The notes under the pieces: generated by a model | The model's database searches: none | What the model was told of the DNA's origin: nothing | The model's input: only the letters and a program-made list of their open reading frames with translations | Program-made: the position numbers and the translations under genes | In this document: in pieces, positions 42,431 to 54,563 of the stretch | Position numbering within the stretch: the stretch's first letter is position 1 | Layout of the letters: each line of letters starts with the position of its first letter | Assembly: GCF_000143415.4 (NCBI RefSeq) | Contig: NW_003314291.1 | Location: forward strand, 1,658,935 to 1,722,934 | Source: Selaginella moellendorffii | Lineage: Eukaryota; Streptophyta; Lycopodiopsida; Selaginellales; Selaginellaceae | Reading direction: 5' to 3' | Length of the DNA: 64,000 nucleotides

Positions 42431-43560
42431 TCGTGGGATTGTATTGGACCCTTGTTTCATAGCGCAATGGGCTTGGAATTCAGCTCTAAGTTCAGGTGCA
42501 CTACAATAGTGAGTAGGAGTCTTAGTTTGATCATACTCTTTTTGCATTTTATATTCTCTAGGGGTAGCCTCTTGGCTAATTGTATTCTCTAGGCTATTAT
42601 AATCTCTAGATTTATTTTCCTCATGGCTAAGTGGATAATTTCAAAAATTACCTCTAGGAGGATAATCTTGATGGTCATCTTGTCTTTCAACACGTGGGTA
42701 TTCATGTTTGGCACTTCAATTATCATTGTAATCATTCTTCTTACAATAACTTTTATTATCAACTGGATAGTTTTGCCTACATGTTGTTTTATCAACTCAA
42801 GCTGTTTATTAGCCTCTTAGCTGTTTAAACAAGGTTTTATACTCCTTAGCTTAATGCCCTTTTTTTCATAAAATTGGCACTTAATCAACTAAAGTTTGCA
42901 TTTTTCTTTACTATGGCTTTCATTTTTGCATTTGGTACATCATATCCCTTGTTTGAGATTGGTTTGCAATTTGAGGCTCTTTAGATGATCACTTTCCTTG
43001 TCTATAGGAGACATTTTTTTGTTTAACTTCACCATATCTACTATATCATATTTTTTTATGAAATCTTTGGTAGGCAATCATGGCTTTTTTCAAGTCATCA
43101 AAATCTACATGAACTCTCTTTATCACATGTTTATGATAAATTTTCTTAAGGCTCTATACGTGCATTTTGTTTGACACTAAATCTTTACAATACTTATAAC
43201 GCCTATTGAATCGAGTTGTGTATTCCTTGATTGTCTCAGATTTTTGTTAATGACGTTTTTACAACTCATTATAGTTTTCTTTTAAGTTTATTTCCATGGA
43301 GAAAAATTTAAGGAAAAACCTTGTCTACACATCAAACGTGCCAAAATTTTTGACATCATTGTCATAGTATCAGTCTTTAGCTTTGTTTTTTAGCGTATAG
43401 GGGAAAAGATTTTTTTCCTACCCATTTACTTGATTGAACTTAATTATTTTTGTGTAATGCTTAATATATCGTTGTGGATCCTTTCCTTTGATTCTGGAAA
43501 AGGATGGATATGTAATAACGGTGCTTATTGCCATTCTTGTAATTGCCATCGTGCTTATTG
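42431..43560 (-). pseudogene. Decayed retroelement gag-like remnant
   Basis: The minus strand between 43280 and 43150 can be read as TIKEYTTRFNRRYKYCKDL, resembling the retrotransposon gag core. Further downstream a stop-rich stretch could be a zinc-knuckle region. Many stops; assignment is tentative. Confidence 0.4.
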
Positions 43561-44777
43561 CAATTTGACAATAAATGCTTTATTTTGCAACTAGTATAGG
43601 CAAAGTAAGTGTTTGGTTCATAGGAGAACCTAGATCATCGTCAAAGGGTAAAAGCAGTAAATTTAACTTTTCTTCCTTTTGTGGGGAATCATTTTAGTTG
43701 TTTTATATTCCACTACTTTTAGCTTAAGTATTTTCTATGTGCCGATACTACCAAGGGGGAGTATTATATGGATTTATGTATTCTAGATGACTATCAAAGT
43801 CATATTGGGATTTTTTATCTCCTCTTCATTGAGGTATACCCAATATACTTTCAATTTGCCTATTTTAAGCTTTTCTTTAACTTGGTTGAGCAAGGATTTA
43901 GTTTATTCTAAAGGGAGGTTAAGATCGTGAATATCACAAGCAAATGCTCTGTAATCTTGTTCTAGATCTTGTGAATACTTCTTTTTAGACTGCCTTCTGC
44001 TCATCAGATTGTGAGGGAAATGTTGTATATCTATTACTTTATTTGGTATAAACAATGATAATTTTATACATAGGGACTATAACCTTTAAAACTTTATAAA
44101 TAAGATCAATTATTGGTCTATGCTTATATATTTTAAGGTCTGTTAACATTACTACTATAGCAAACCTAGTTATTATGCCTCATTCATGGAGTGAGTGGTA
44201 CAAACTTTATGTATTCCCCTTGTAAATTGGCCTATTAGTTACTTTTAGGAACAAACACTTTACCTCCTAATCAATTTCGAAATGAGGATGGCCTTTCTCT
44301 AGAGGCCAAATATCTAAGGCATTTCTTATACGGAAATCCCAAAAATTTCTCGAGCAACAAATATTTTTTTTCACAACATATCTATCTTGCTCATGTGTGG
44401 TCCACCTAAAATAATTTCTACTCCACAAATTTTTATTATTTATCAATCCAAATTTGGAATTGATCCAACATTTATCAACAAGTGTATTTTTTCTTATGGG
44501 TAGTTAAGCTTTATTATGGACCATTAATGTGCCTATAATAGCTTCTTTGCTTAAAATTGCAACAATTGTCTAGTAGGCAAAATTTTATAAATCTTTTGCA
44601 GGTTATAATACTCAAGATTTGCGTCTAACTTAACTAAGCAAACTATCTCTCTGTCTAGGAAGAATCTTAGTACTAATCTTGAGCAAAATATTGTCAAGTA
44701 TCTCGCTCAGTAATTTGTTGAGCTGTTTAAACAATTTTGTTAAATCTATCATTTGTTGACCTAGTTAGGCACATAAG
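43561..44777. other. AT-rich sequence without recognisable genes
   Basis: No ORF, no repeat shared with the rest of the window that I could recognise. Probably old retroelement sequence. It continues across the gypsy insertion into 51688. Confidence 0.5.
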
Positions 44778-45754
44778 TGTAAGCCACAAATTTTTCCTTT
44801 CCAATTTGCCAGCTTACCTCGTCTACCCGTCTAACACTGCCTTGGCTTTTGCTAAGTTCCCTCGCCAAGGTTCTCGCCTATGGTACCAGCTCCTACTTGG
44901 TCCTACTTGGTTTCAGCTACTCCCTGCATGAGCAATGAAGTGTTAGCCATCCATCCACGGATTCCCAAATCTCTCCCAATCCCCCTCCCCAGGTTAGACT
45001 GGACTTAATGTTCGGCTGCACTCCTAGCAGGCACAAGCAGCCAAGCACACCAAGCCTCCAGGTTCCTAACATCCCTTGGTACCACAAGACTTGATCATAG
45101 GACCCTCTAAATCCCAAGTTTTGGGTGCAACACTTGCTTCGGGACACTGGGGTGAAACACCGTGGCCTAACAACCTAGTATGGGTACCTCTAGCCCCCCA
45201 CTTCCATCCCGAAGGGAAAGCCCAAACCCCTAGGAAGGGTGAGGACCAATGAGCCACAAGGTACTCAAGTGGGGCACCACTCCACATGAGTTGGGAGCAC
45301 CGCAATCGGTTTCCCTTTCGGGAGTGGGAGCTGCTCTTGAGCATTTCCTTTGGTGGCCCCTCTGACACCCCCGAGTCCATGCTCACTCCCACCCAAGGCC
45401 CCTCGGCCCCAATTTCAACCTCAAGTCAGTTTGGAAGCACCATTAGAGAGGACCCGACTTCGGATTTGGTCTCGGACTCGATCTCAAACTCGATCTCGGA
45501 CCCGATCTCAGACTCGACTTCAGACTCGATCTTGGACCCAATTTTCAGATCTCGGACTCCGTCTCGAACTTGGTCTCGAACTCGGTCTCCGAGTCGGCCT
45601 CGGACTCGATTTCGGACTCTATCTCGAACTCGGTCTCAGAGTCGGTCTTGGACTCGATCTCAGACTCAGCCCCATCCGATGAACTCTTTGTCATTTTGGT
45701 TATGTGTTTGGGGATCCTTAAGCCTACGACACCTCAGGGAGTTGGTTCCTTATA
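44778..45754 (-). repeat. gypsy 3' LTR
   Basis: Ends in TATAAGGAACC (start on the minus strand; canonical TGTAAGG has changed) and GTGGCTTACA. Lacks part of the shared core present in the 5' LTR. Array at 45455-45670. Confidence 0.88.
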
Positions 45755-46145
45755 ACTCCACCACCCATAGAAGAAGTTCGATGCCCACATCGAATGTCTT
45801 TTTTTATCCTATGACTTGTTGACCATGTCTCCGGGGGCATCCCCCCACTTAGAAGTTAGCCTCCTCAGCCAAGAACCCATGACAACGGAATATAGGTATC
45901 CCTATACTCCTCACCCTACCACGCCCTAGTATGGGGTTGGGACTTGAACCCAGCCTTGCTTTACTAGAGGGTTGGGACTCGAACCCAACCTCCGTAGAAT
46001 ATGTTTACGGATTCGACATCCCCGTGGGGAGTCGGGCATAGTTCTCTATGCCTAGTCAACCTAATTAACCTATGCTAATTAGCTTACCCTCGGCGCACCT
46101 TCGGGTCCCAACATATGCCATTGCTCAACTTCACAAATTGATACT
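45755..46145 (-). other. gypsy 3' untranslated region with hairpins
   Basis: Two TTCGAGTCCC / TTCAAGTCCC hairpins at about 45934-45992 and a GGGTGGTGGAG polypurine tract next to the LTR. Confidence 0.7.
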
Positions 46146-46527
46146 TTAATTGAACTTTGTATAAGTACATAGAGTTCTACCTTGCAAAAATTCCTCCACT
46201 AGATCTCGCACGTTCGCTAGGTTCTCCTCTGGTTCCCATGTTACTTCGCAGTGTGGAAATCCTTTCCACTTCACATGGAACTCTCTCACCTCGCGTCCTT
46301 GTCGCTTGCTCTTGCATGCATTGAGGATGGCCTCGACTTCGTATTTCTCTTCCCCTTGGATAACCTTAGGTAAAGGCCTTACTTGGTCCTTGCGAAGCGG
46401 ATCCTCAAAGTACAGCTTGAGTAAGTTCACATGGAACACTGGGTGCATCTTCCCCATCTCTCGAGGAAGTTGGAGACGGTAAGCCACTTTATCAATTTGT
46501 GCCTCAATCTCATAAGGCCCCGTGAAC
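46146..46527 (-). CDS. pol: gypsy chromodomain region
   Basis: Open frame with FTGPYEIEAQID, MHPVFHVNLLK and a chromodomain (KYEVEAILNACKSK, FHVKWKGFP, VTWEPEENL) ending at 46146. It reads as a continuation of the integrase after the intron. Confidence 0.87.
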
Positions 46528-46578
46528 CTGCTTAAGGAACTCAAGATCAATTCATTTACGGAATACATGCATCTTTAC
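46528..46578 (-). other. Conserved short intron in gypsy
   Basis: 51 bp on the minus strand, GTAAAGATGC ... TTAAGCAG, same position and sequence as 12890-12941. Confidence 0.7.
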
Positions 46579-47666
46579 CTTTGGGTCAACTTCTAGCTGA
46601 TCCCACTTAGTAGCCTCAGGTTCTTGGTGTTCAACCACACCTTCTCCCCAGCTTGGAACTTTACATCCCGACGCTTCTAGTTCGCGTAGTTGGTTTGCCT
46701 TTGTTGAGCTCATTCCAAGGAATCCCTTACTAGATTCCAAATGTTGAGTCTTTTCGCCGTAAATGCCTCCACTACGGGTAACTCTCCATGATACTTGGCC
46801 ACGCCGAGCTCCACAGGACCTTCAATAGCTCGCCCATTGATGACTTCCCATGGACTCACCCCGATACTCGAATGTGGTGAATTGTTATAACACATTTCCG
46901 CAAGTCCCAAATGACTTACCCAATCGGTCTGGTCTCCCAAGACATAGCATCGCAAATACTCCTCCAGCTGCCTATTCACCCTTTCTGTTTGTCTATCTGT
47001 CTATGGGTGATAGGCTGTGCTGAATTTCAACTTGGTGCGATACTGTTCCAGGAAAGTTCTCTAGAACCTACTGGTGAAGATCTTATCTCGATCTGAGATA
47101 ATCTCTTTTGGCCTTCCCCGCATTCGAACCACTTGTTCAAAGAACAGCTTCACCACACCTTCCGCATCCACTTTCATTGTGGTGGGTATGAAATGTGCCA
47201 TCTTCAAAAATCGGTCCACCACCACGAATATCGCATCGAACCCCCTGCTTGGGGGGAGTCCCATGACGAAGTCCATCATAAGACATTTCCACGGACGATC
47301 TGGAATTGGGATGCTTTGCAACAAGCCCCCACTAGCCTTAGTCACGGCTTTGACCTGCTGACATGTTGGACATGTCTTTACATAGTCTTGGACGCCCTTA
47401 GCCATATTTGGCTAGTGATACTTCCTCTTGAGTAAGCCCATCGTCTTGGGCACTCTGCCGTGTCTCGCAAAAGGTCCGTCATGGCACTCCTCTATAGCTA
47501 CCTTCCTTAGTTCCACTTCTGGGACATACACCCTCGTTTGCTTGTAATAGATGAGTCCATTGCGTTCCGCATAGCCTGTTTTCTCTTCCGTTGGCAACTC
47601 ACCTCTCTGGTGAGCTTCCCGTGCTTCCAAATTCTGCAGCAACACTTCATTGTGTTTCGTTGCCAC
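46579..47666 (-). pseudogene. pol: gypsy integrase
   Basis: HHCC region at 47510-47340 (HDGPFARHGR, CPTCQQVK) with a TAG at about 47412. Core MMDFVMGLP and SDRDKIF to 47061. The third catalytic region is uninterrupted here near 47000, with a TAG for Gln in HPQT. A frameshift lies near 46740. Confidence 0.87.
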
Positions 47667-47699
47667 ATTGTCCGTGTAAACCTTGAAGTGTCTCCCAAG

Positions 47700-48796
47700 T
47701 TAGTGTCGCCACTCCTTGAGCGCCTTGACCACCGCAAACAATTCCTTCTCGTGGGCAGGCCACTTCCATTGAGCCTTGTCCAACTTCTTCAAGAAGAACG
47801 CTATTGGGTGATTGTCTTGCTTCAAAACTGCGCCCAACGCAAAGTCTGAAGCATCTGTTTCTACCTCAAAGTCCTTACCAAAGTCTGGTAATATCAACAC
47901 GGGAGCCTTCCTCAACTTCCCTTTGAGGTGGACAAATGCCGCCTCGCATTCCACTGTCCATACCATCTCTTCTATTTTCCCGTTTGGTCCGTTAAAGGTA
48001 AGGCTATTCTCGAATAGTGTTTGATAAACTTTTGGTAATAGTTGCATAGCCCTAAGAATGCCTTTAACTTGTGTACATTCGATGGTCGCTCCCAATCCTG
48101 GATCGCTTGGACCTTCTTAGGGTCCACTTTGAGCCCGTCCTTGCCCACCACATGCCCGAGAAACTTTATCTTTTGTTGAGCAAAGTCACATTTGCTCTCT
48201 TTAGCATATAGCTGGTGTTCCCTTAGTTTCTCAAACACCTTTGTCAAGTGTTCGGCATGCTCCTCTAGCGTTTCGCTATAGATCAGGATGTCGTCAATAT
48301 AGACAACCACAAAGTGATCCAGATAGGGTACAAATATGTGGTTCATCAACGCCGAAAATGTTGCCGGCGCATTGCATAGCCCGAAGGGCATCACCAGAAA
48401 CTCAAAGCTCCCATACCTTGTTCGACAAGTTGTCTTCTCGACATCTTCCTCTGCTACCCTGATCTGGTAGTATCCTGACATTAGTTCAATCCTCGAGAAG
48501 TATTTTGCCTTTCCCAACCTATCAAACAGGTCCTTAATCTTTGGCAAAGGGTATTTGTTCTTCTTTGTATACTTGTTGAGCAACCGGTAGTCTATGCACA
48601 TGTGTATAACTCCATCTTTCTTTTGCACAAATAACACCGGCGCCCCATACAGCGACTTGCTCAACCTAACATACCCTTTGTCCACCAACTCCTCTAGTTG
48701 GCACTTGAGCTCCTCAAGTTCTTTTTCGTTCAAACGATAGGGGGGATGAACCACCGCCTCAGCACCCTCGACTAGCTTAATCTTATGTTCTATCAA
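47700..48796 (-). pseudogene. pol: gypsy reverse transcriptase and RNase H
   Basis: RT frame 47972-48796 has [35 protein letters not shown] and the catalytic [11 protein letters not shown] block, then the thumb ([12 protein letters not shown]). A frameshift around 47990-48030 leads to RNase H (DASDFALGAVL, HEKELFAVV) ending at 47700. Confidence 0.9.
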
Positions 48797-49292
48797 TCGT
48801 GCGGGGGGAACCCCACTGGTAGCTCCTCCGGCATGGTATCTTGGAATTGGTCCAACACCCGCTAGATTACTAAAGGTACTTCTTCCGTTCCCGTCTTTTT
48901 GTCACTCTTCACCGAGAGTAAGCATAAAAAGGCTACCTTAGTTCCTTTAGTGAGTTGTCCTTTCGTGGACACTAGGGCAGGAATCTTTGGCCTTGCATTA
49001 CCCTACCTTTAGATCTTGGGCCTCCACCCTGGATCTTCTTTCTTGGGCATTCGCTACTACCACAAGGTTCCTACCTTGTCCATGCAGAGCTACCACGAAT
49101 CGATTGAACCAATCCATCTGAAAATCACGTCAAATCTTGCCATGTCCAACACGATGAAATCCATGTCTACTCTCCATGTCCCTATTTCAACTCTCGCTTG
49201 TCGAAGTACCTCATCGATGCTTTGGCTACCTTGAACAAACTCTATAGTCCTTGGTTCGCCCAGCCGCTACACCGTTAGTCCGGCTTGCCAGA
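48797..49292 (-). pseudogene. pol: gypsy protease and start of RT, decayed
   Basis: Lies between the zinc knuckle and RT, where the aspartic protease belongs. Readable pieces such as EVGTW-like and DMDFIVLDMARFDVI words occur, but stops and shifts prevent a clear DTGA active site from being seen. Confidence 0.5.
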
Positions 49293-49691
49293 CTATGTCT
49301 CAGTTTGGATGTCACCCGACTTAATGGCCATATTGGCTCTGGCCTTCTTCGGGTAGGGACATTCCCTCGAAAAGTGTCCCGCTTCACCGCAGTTGTAGCA
49401 TACGTTGTTTCCCACACTGCTAAACGACTTGACCTTCTTATCTGTGGGTTTATCTTTTTTTGCTTGACTCCCCCACGTACTCACTCGCTGGCCACCGGAT
49501 TTGCCTTTCCGAAACCCCGAGGACTCATTCTTAGAGAAACTCTTCTTGAATTTCCCTTTGCTATACGTTCCCCTTGGTTTGGCCCCTTTGCTAAATGTGG
49601 ATCTCGACCCCGTCATGTTCCCCTTTCGCAGGTTATCGTTAAAATGCACCTTGATAGCCGCATCCAACGCTTCCTTGTAGTTGGTCGGGTT
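49293..49691 (-). pseudogene. gag: gypsy gag C-terminus with zinc knuckle
   Basis: Same frame as the gag ORF after its TAG. Basic Ser/Lys/Gly-rich region, then CYNCGEAGHFSRECP, a CX2CX4HX4C knuckle that binds RNA. Confidence 0.85.
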
Positions 49692-50498
49692 CTAGCGCAT
49701 CACCTCACCGTGAGCCCAGGTTTGCAAACCTGATATGAAGGCATGGAACGCATCCATATCCCCCATGTTCGTGACAAATATCCTCTTTGCCATAAACCCA
49801 TTCACATACTCCTGAATGGTTCTGGTCTGCTTCAGCCTACTTAGCTCGTCTCTTAGATGCAGAGTAGCATTCGAAGGAACGTAAGTTGCGCAGATCCTCG
49901 CCTTCATCATGTCCCAAGTGGCCACCGGTCCTTCGTTGGCCTCCGTCGTTCTCCACCAAGACTTGGCATTATCTGCCAGATATGGTTTTGCACATGGGAC
50001 CTTCTCTGAGCTCGGTAATTGCAACGCTCGGAAGTAGTCCTCCATATCATAAAACCAATCCTCCACCACTTTATAGTCATTCACTCCCTTGAAGACCGGT
50101 GGGGGCTTTGGTTTGTTCTCGGGAACTGCCTGAGGGACTGATTCCATTTCGGTCTGTTCGACCTTGTTTGGTTCTGCCTCAGTCCCTACCGAAGGGTCTG
50201 CACCTTCTACGCTGCCAGCATCCGCAGTCTTTCGATTTTTCTTCCGCTTCTCATCACGCTTTAGCTTGCGTACGAGAGTCTCCAGCAGGGCATTGATCTG
50301 TGCCAACTGTCCTTCTAAAATGTCCAATCGAGCCTTAGACAACCGAACCTCGCCACCGGACTCCTGTTTGGAAGTTTCCTCACTGGAGTCCTCCTCATGC
50401 AAGGATTCCTCATCCATAGCATCTCGTTCAACCGGAGGCTCCAGCTCTGGAGGAGGTTCCATCTCCACCTTGGTTCGCTTCCACCCTGCCTTTGCCAT
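49692..50498 (-). CDS. gag: gypsy gag, N-terminal ORF
   Basis: 268 codons from an ATG. The acidic N-terminus leads to a short coiled-coil-like stretch (LDILEGQLAQINALLETLV) and a gag core with VEDWFYDMEDYF, KSWWRT and IQEYVNGF. A TAG (for Gln) ends it just before NPTNYKEAL, after which the frame continues. It is the capsid part of the particle. Confidence 0.87.
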   Translation of the reverse strand: MAKAGWKRTKVEMEPPPELEPPVERDAMDEESLHEEDSSEETSKQESGGEVRLSKARLDILEGQLAQINALLETLVRKLKRDEKRKKNRKTADAGSVEGADPSVGTEAEPNKVEQTEMESVPQAVPENKPKPPPVFKGVNDYKVVEDWFYDMEDYFRALQLPSSEKVPCAKPYLADNAKSWWRTTEANEGPVATWDMMKARICATYVPSNATLHLRDELSRLKQTRTIQEYVNGFMAKRIFVTNMGDMDAFHAFISGLQTWAHGEVMR

Positions 50499-50557
50499 CT
50501 CTCAGCAATCCGCCTCTATCCTTCGCTAGAACTGAGGAAAAGGCTTTAATACCAAAT

Positions 50558-51687
50558 TGTAAGCCACAAATTTTTCCTTTCCAATTTGCCAATTTACCTC
50601 GTCTACCCGTCCAACACTACCTTGGCTTTTGCTAAGTTCCCTCGCCAAGGTTCCCGCCTATGGTACCAGCTCTTACTTAGTCCTACTTGGTTTTAGCTAC
50701 TCACTGCACGAGCAACGGAGTGTTAGCCATCCATCCACGGATTCTTAAATCTCTCCCAATCCCCCTCCCTGAGTTAGACTGGACTTAAGGTTCGGCTACA
50801 CTCCCGGCAGGCAAAAGCAGCCAAGCACACCAAGCCTCCAGGTTCCTAACATCCCTTGGTACCACAAGACTTGATCATGGGACCCTCTAAATCCCAAGTT
50901 TTGGGTGCAACACTTGCTTCGGGACACTAGGGTGAAGAACTGTGGCCTAACGGCACAGTATGGGTACCTCTACCCCCCCACTTCCATCTCGAAGGGAAGG
51001 CTCAAGCCCCTAGGAAGGGCGAGGACCAATGAGCCACAAGGTATTCAAGTGGGGCACCACTCCACATGAGCCGAGAGCACCGCAATCAGTTTCCCTTTCG
51101 GGAGTGGGAGCTGCTCTTAAGCACTTCCTTAGGTGGCCCCTCCGGCACCCCCGAGTCCATGCTCACTCCCACCCAAGGCCCCTCGGCCCCAGTCTCAACC
51201 TCAAGTCAGTTTGGAAGCACCACTGGAGAGTTCCTTCAAGACTGGTTCCTGGACCTCACTATCCCTACTATACTTTTGGAACCCCCTGCAGCGCCCCCCC
51301 CCCCCCCCTCGGGAGACACATGCTTTGGGCTTTCACCCCTTGACCTGTATTAGTACTCGAGCTCGATCTCGGATTTGATCTTGGACCTGACTTCGGATTC
51401 AGTCTCGGACTCGATCTCGGACTTGATCTCGGACCCGATCTCGAACTCGACTTTGGACTCGGTCTTGGACCCAATTCTCGGATCTCGTACTCTGTCTCGA
51501 ACTCGGTCTCAAACTCGGTCTCCGAGTCGGCCTCGGACTCGATTCCGGACTCTATTTCGAACTCGGTCTCAGAGTCGGTCTTGGATTCGATCTCAGACTC
51601 GGTCCCATCCGATGAACTCTTTGTCATTTTGGTCATGCATTCGGGGATCCTTTAGCCTACGACACCTTGGGGAGTTGATTCCTTACA
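50558..51687 (-). repeat. gypsy 5' LTR
   Basis: TGTAAGGAATC ... GTGGCTTACA on the minus strand. Includes the shared core with a C-tract (51290-51310) and the array at 51355-51605. A primer-site remnant (TGGTATTAAAGCC) follows at 50542-50554. Confidence 0.88.
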
Positions 51688-53575
51688 ATAAGATAGTTTA
51701 GTTTTTGCTTTCTTATACTTTTGCCTAGTCACATAGAGTGGGGATTAGTCAACTTCCATTTAGGTGTATAAGTAAATTGTGATTTTGATATGTGTGATAG
51801 ATCACTAATAAACATTTTTATTTTGTCTACCCCAATTCCTCCATTCAACTTTTATTAGGACAATGAAGGGTCGTCAATCATCAATCTCTCCACCTAGGTG
51901 TATAGGAGGACTTTCCCTTTCTATCTGTGCTTAGTATGGATAAAATTAATTTAGTGTAAAGTCTTTGACACATGATAGCCACTTCCAAAGTAACTTGCTT
52001 GCTTCACAATGGGTCTTACCCTTTAGCTTATAGCCAACCTTGCCCTTACAATTGTGGAATTAGAAAGAGATGCTTATTACTTTTGGTAAATTTTAAGCAA
52101 ATTGGAATAACACTAGGGACTAATTTGAATGGGGCGTGGAGACCAATCTGTGAAATTGCCCTGTAGAATTAACACAAGAGTCAAATTGTCTAACATATAA
52201 TAATTTATTTTAGATTAGTTTTTTATTGGAATGACCTTAGGTAATTTTTTAAACATGTGATAACTAATTCATGGAAGATTTTGCTTCAAATATAGACAAA
52301 ATTTGCTTTTCAAGGCAAATTTCTCTTTAACCTCTTCACGAACATGCGGTAATGGTCAATACAAGTCTCTACTCAAGCCTATTTGACAGATTTTTAAGCT
52401 TTAAAATATATTTTAGAATTTTTAGGAGTGTCTTAAGCTATTTCACTTATCTCTAAGTTTGTTCTAATTCTTTAAAGATCAAAGTGATGATAATAGTGTC
52501 TCTAAGCCTTAGCCTAGTAACAAGCTTTGCAACTCTCTATTTTACGTTTATGGTGTGAAGTCTCTTGATTACTTCATCTAGCAAAAGCTTGATTAGCAAA
52601 CGATGTGATCTATACATTCCAAATGTAGGTGGAAATTGAGCTACAACTCTTACTGGAGTAATTATATAATTTTGTCTATGTGGTAAATATTTGCTAGGTG
52701 GGAATTTTCTCATATGAGGAGGCATATACACTTGTAGATTATGTCTCACAAAGGGTGGTTCATGCTTTGCAAAGGGTGTTTCACACTTAAAGTGGTGAGT
52801 ATTTTCCCTAGCAATTGAGCATTGCTCAATTGGTTTGAAAGGCACTTATTCACTTATATATTTACTCTTTGTCTATGCCTCACTTCAAGGGATATAAGGC
52901 ATAGTTCAAGGTGATTGCGCTTGATTCCTCCTTATGGGGCTAGATGTGATATGAGTGCTCTCAAAATCTATAGGAGAGTGACACCTTTCACACTGAGTAG
53001 TGTTTGCATGCTCTCTATGTATAAAAGATAAGCCTTGATTAATTTAGAGCAAATTGAACAGTTAGAGTGGTTTGTGATAGTTATTTCCAAATTTTTGATT
53101 TGTGAATCTTGTTCGACTCTCATAGACTCTTATATATGTAGGAGACTTAAACTCGGGACAACTCTACTCTGAAACCATATTTGAGTAGTTGTCCAAGCTA
53201 TAGGACCTTAGATCAAAGCCTTGAGACAACACAATATTTTAATTGTAATTTTGCCTTTGTCAAAGCCTCATAAGATTTGGGTGAATAATTCTTTAATTTG
53301 TTCTTCACTAAGGCTAGCTCTAGCTCTTTTTAAGTTGGATGGTTAATTCAATGCAAATGCATACAATAGTGAGTAGGGGTTGTTTTTCAGCACGTCTAAA
53401 TAGTACTTATATACTACATGATTTTATAACCATTCCTAACGAGCATTGCCTAGGTCAGATCTTTCTTCTTTGGATGTCTAAACTTAAGCATAACTCATTT
53501 TGCCTAAGTTTTCTTTTTCTACTCTGCCTAGGAAAATATATAAGATAAAACATTTACCTCTTCACTAGCTATGCC
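51688..53575. other. AT-rich debris
   Basis: Continuation of the region left of the gypsy element. No gene recognised; a 102-codon minus-strand ORF (52537-52845) has no recognisable motif. Confidence 0.45.
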
Positions 53576-53710
53576 CAACCTAGCCACTATCCCTACTATA
53601 CATTTGGAACCCCCCTCCCACCCCTCCCAAGGAACACATGCTTTGGGCTTTCACCTTTAACCACCCTTAGTACCAAGAGTTAATCTTTGGGACTAACTTG
53701 AAATTGTGAA
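53576..53710 (-). repeat. Old LTR fragment of the third family
   Basis: CACTATCCCTACTATACATT then a C-rich tract and GCTTTGGGCTTTCACC, followed by TTAATCTTTGGGACTAA. It aligns with the reverse complement of 63190-63320. Confidence 0.65.
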
Positions 53711-54330
53711 TTTAGGCATGGAACAAACACCATTGTGTTCAAAACAATTTCTACATTCTATAGATATACTAAATTAATAAATCTAGACACTTTCTATAAA
53801 TAGCAATTGGGACAAAATGGAATTAACACAAGGTGCATGATAGTAAAAGTGTTTGGCAAACACAATAAGTTATCATTTGGCGAATATTGAGGGACTAAGC
53901 TCAATATTGCGGGGGTTCACAACACTAGTAAATACAAGTCAACAAATGAGTTTCTCTAGCTAAGTCAAGTATACTTGATTAATAGCATTTAGGAATTTTA
54001 TCCTTATGCTTGTCTAGTCAAGTGCACATGTAAAGATTAGTTTCTCAACTAGCTTAGGAAGAAATTGAAAAAAGGGTCCAGCAATACCAACTTCCTACCA
54101 TCATAGCAATAAGGAAAAAATATCTGAAAGAACTAGCTAATAGGTAATTTTTTATACCCATAGTCACATTCATAACAATCACCCACCTTATATTCCAAGA
54201 ATTTATTATGCTCATTCGCAGATTTCTCTGCCCTATCCTAAACTACTTACAAATTCTGTTTCCACACCACTAGAATCTTATCAAATTCTATGGTTAGATC
54301 AATCACTTCTAAATTAAGCTTATATTGAAC
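53711..54330. other. AT-rich sequence, nothing recognised
   Basis: No ORF or repeat found. Probably part of the same old retroelement as 54340-54563. Confidence 0.4.
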
Positions 54331-54339
54331 ATCCTTGCT

Positions 54340-54563
54340 TAACTATAATCCCAACTCCTCAAACTACTTCTTATCATACTTTATCTTGTGCATGAGTGTC
54401 TCTAGTAGGGCATTAGTATATGCCAATTATCTTTCTAAAATATCCAATCAAGCCTTAGACAACCAAATCTTACCCCTAAACTCCTATTTTGAAGTTTCCT
54501 CACTATAGTCCTTTTCTTCTAGGGATTCCTTATCCACAGTTTCTTGTTCGATTGGAAGCTCTA
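54340..54563 (-). pseudogene. gag: Decayed gypsy gag fragment
   Basis: Aligns with 50220-50450 of the complete gypsy element (the coiled-coil and acidic region of gag) at moderate identity and is cut by LARD C at 54563. Confidence 0.7.

Larger units (their letters stand above)
44778..51687 (-). mobile_element. Full-length Ty3/gypsy chromovirus-type retrotransposon
   Basis: 6,910 bp with 5' LTR 50558-51687 and 3' LTR 44778-45754, and identical target duplications ATAAG at 44773-44777 and 51688-51692. Order on the minus strand: primer site, gag, zinc knuckle, protease region, RT, RNase H, integrase, short intron, chromodomain, hairpin-bearing 3' region, LTR. Unequal LTR lengths (1130 and 977 bp) are mostly due to deletions in the 3' LTR. 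Several stops make it inactive. Confidence 0.93.
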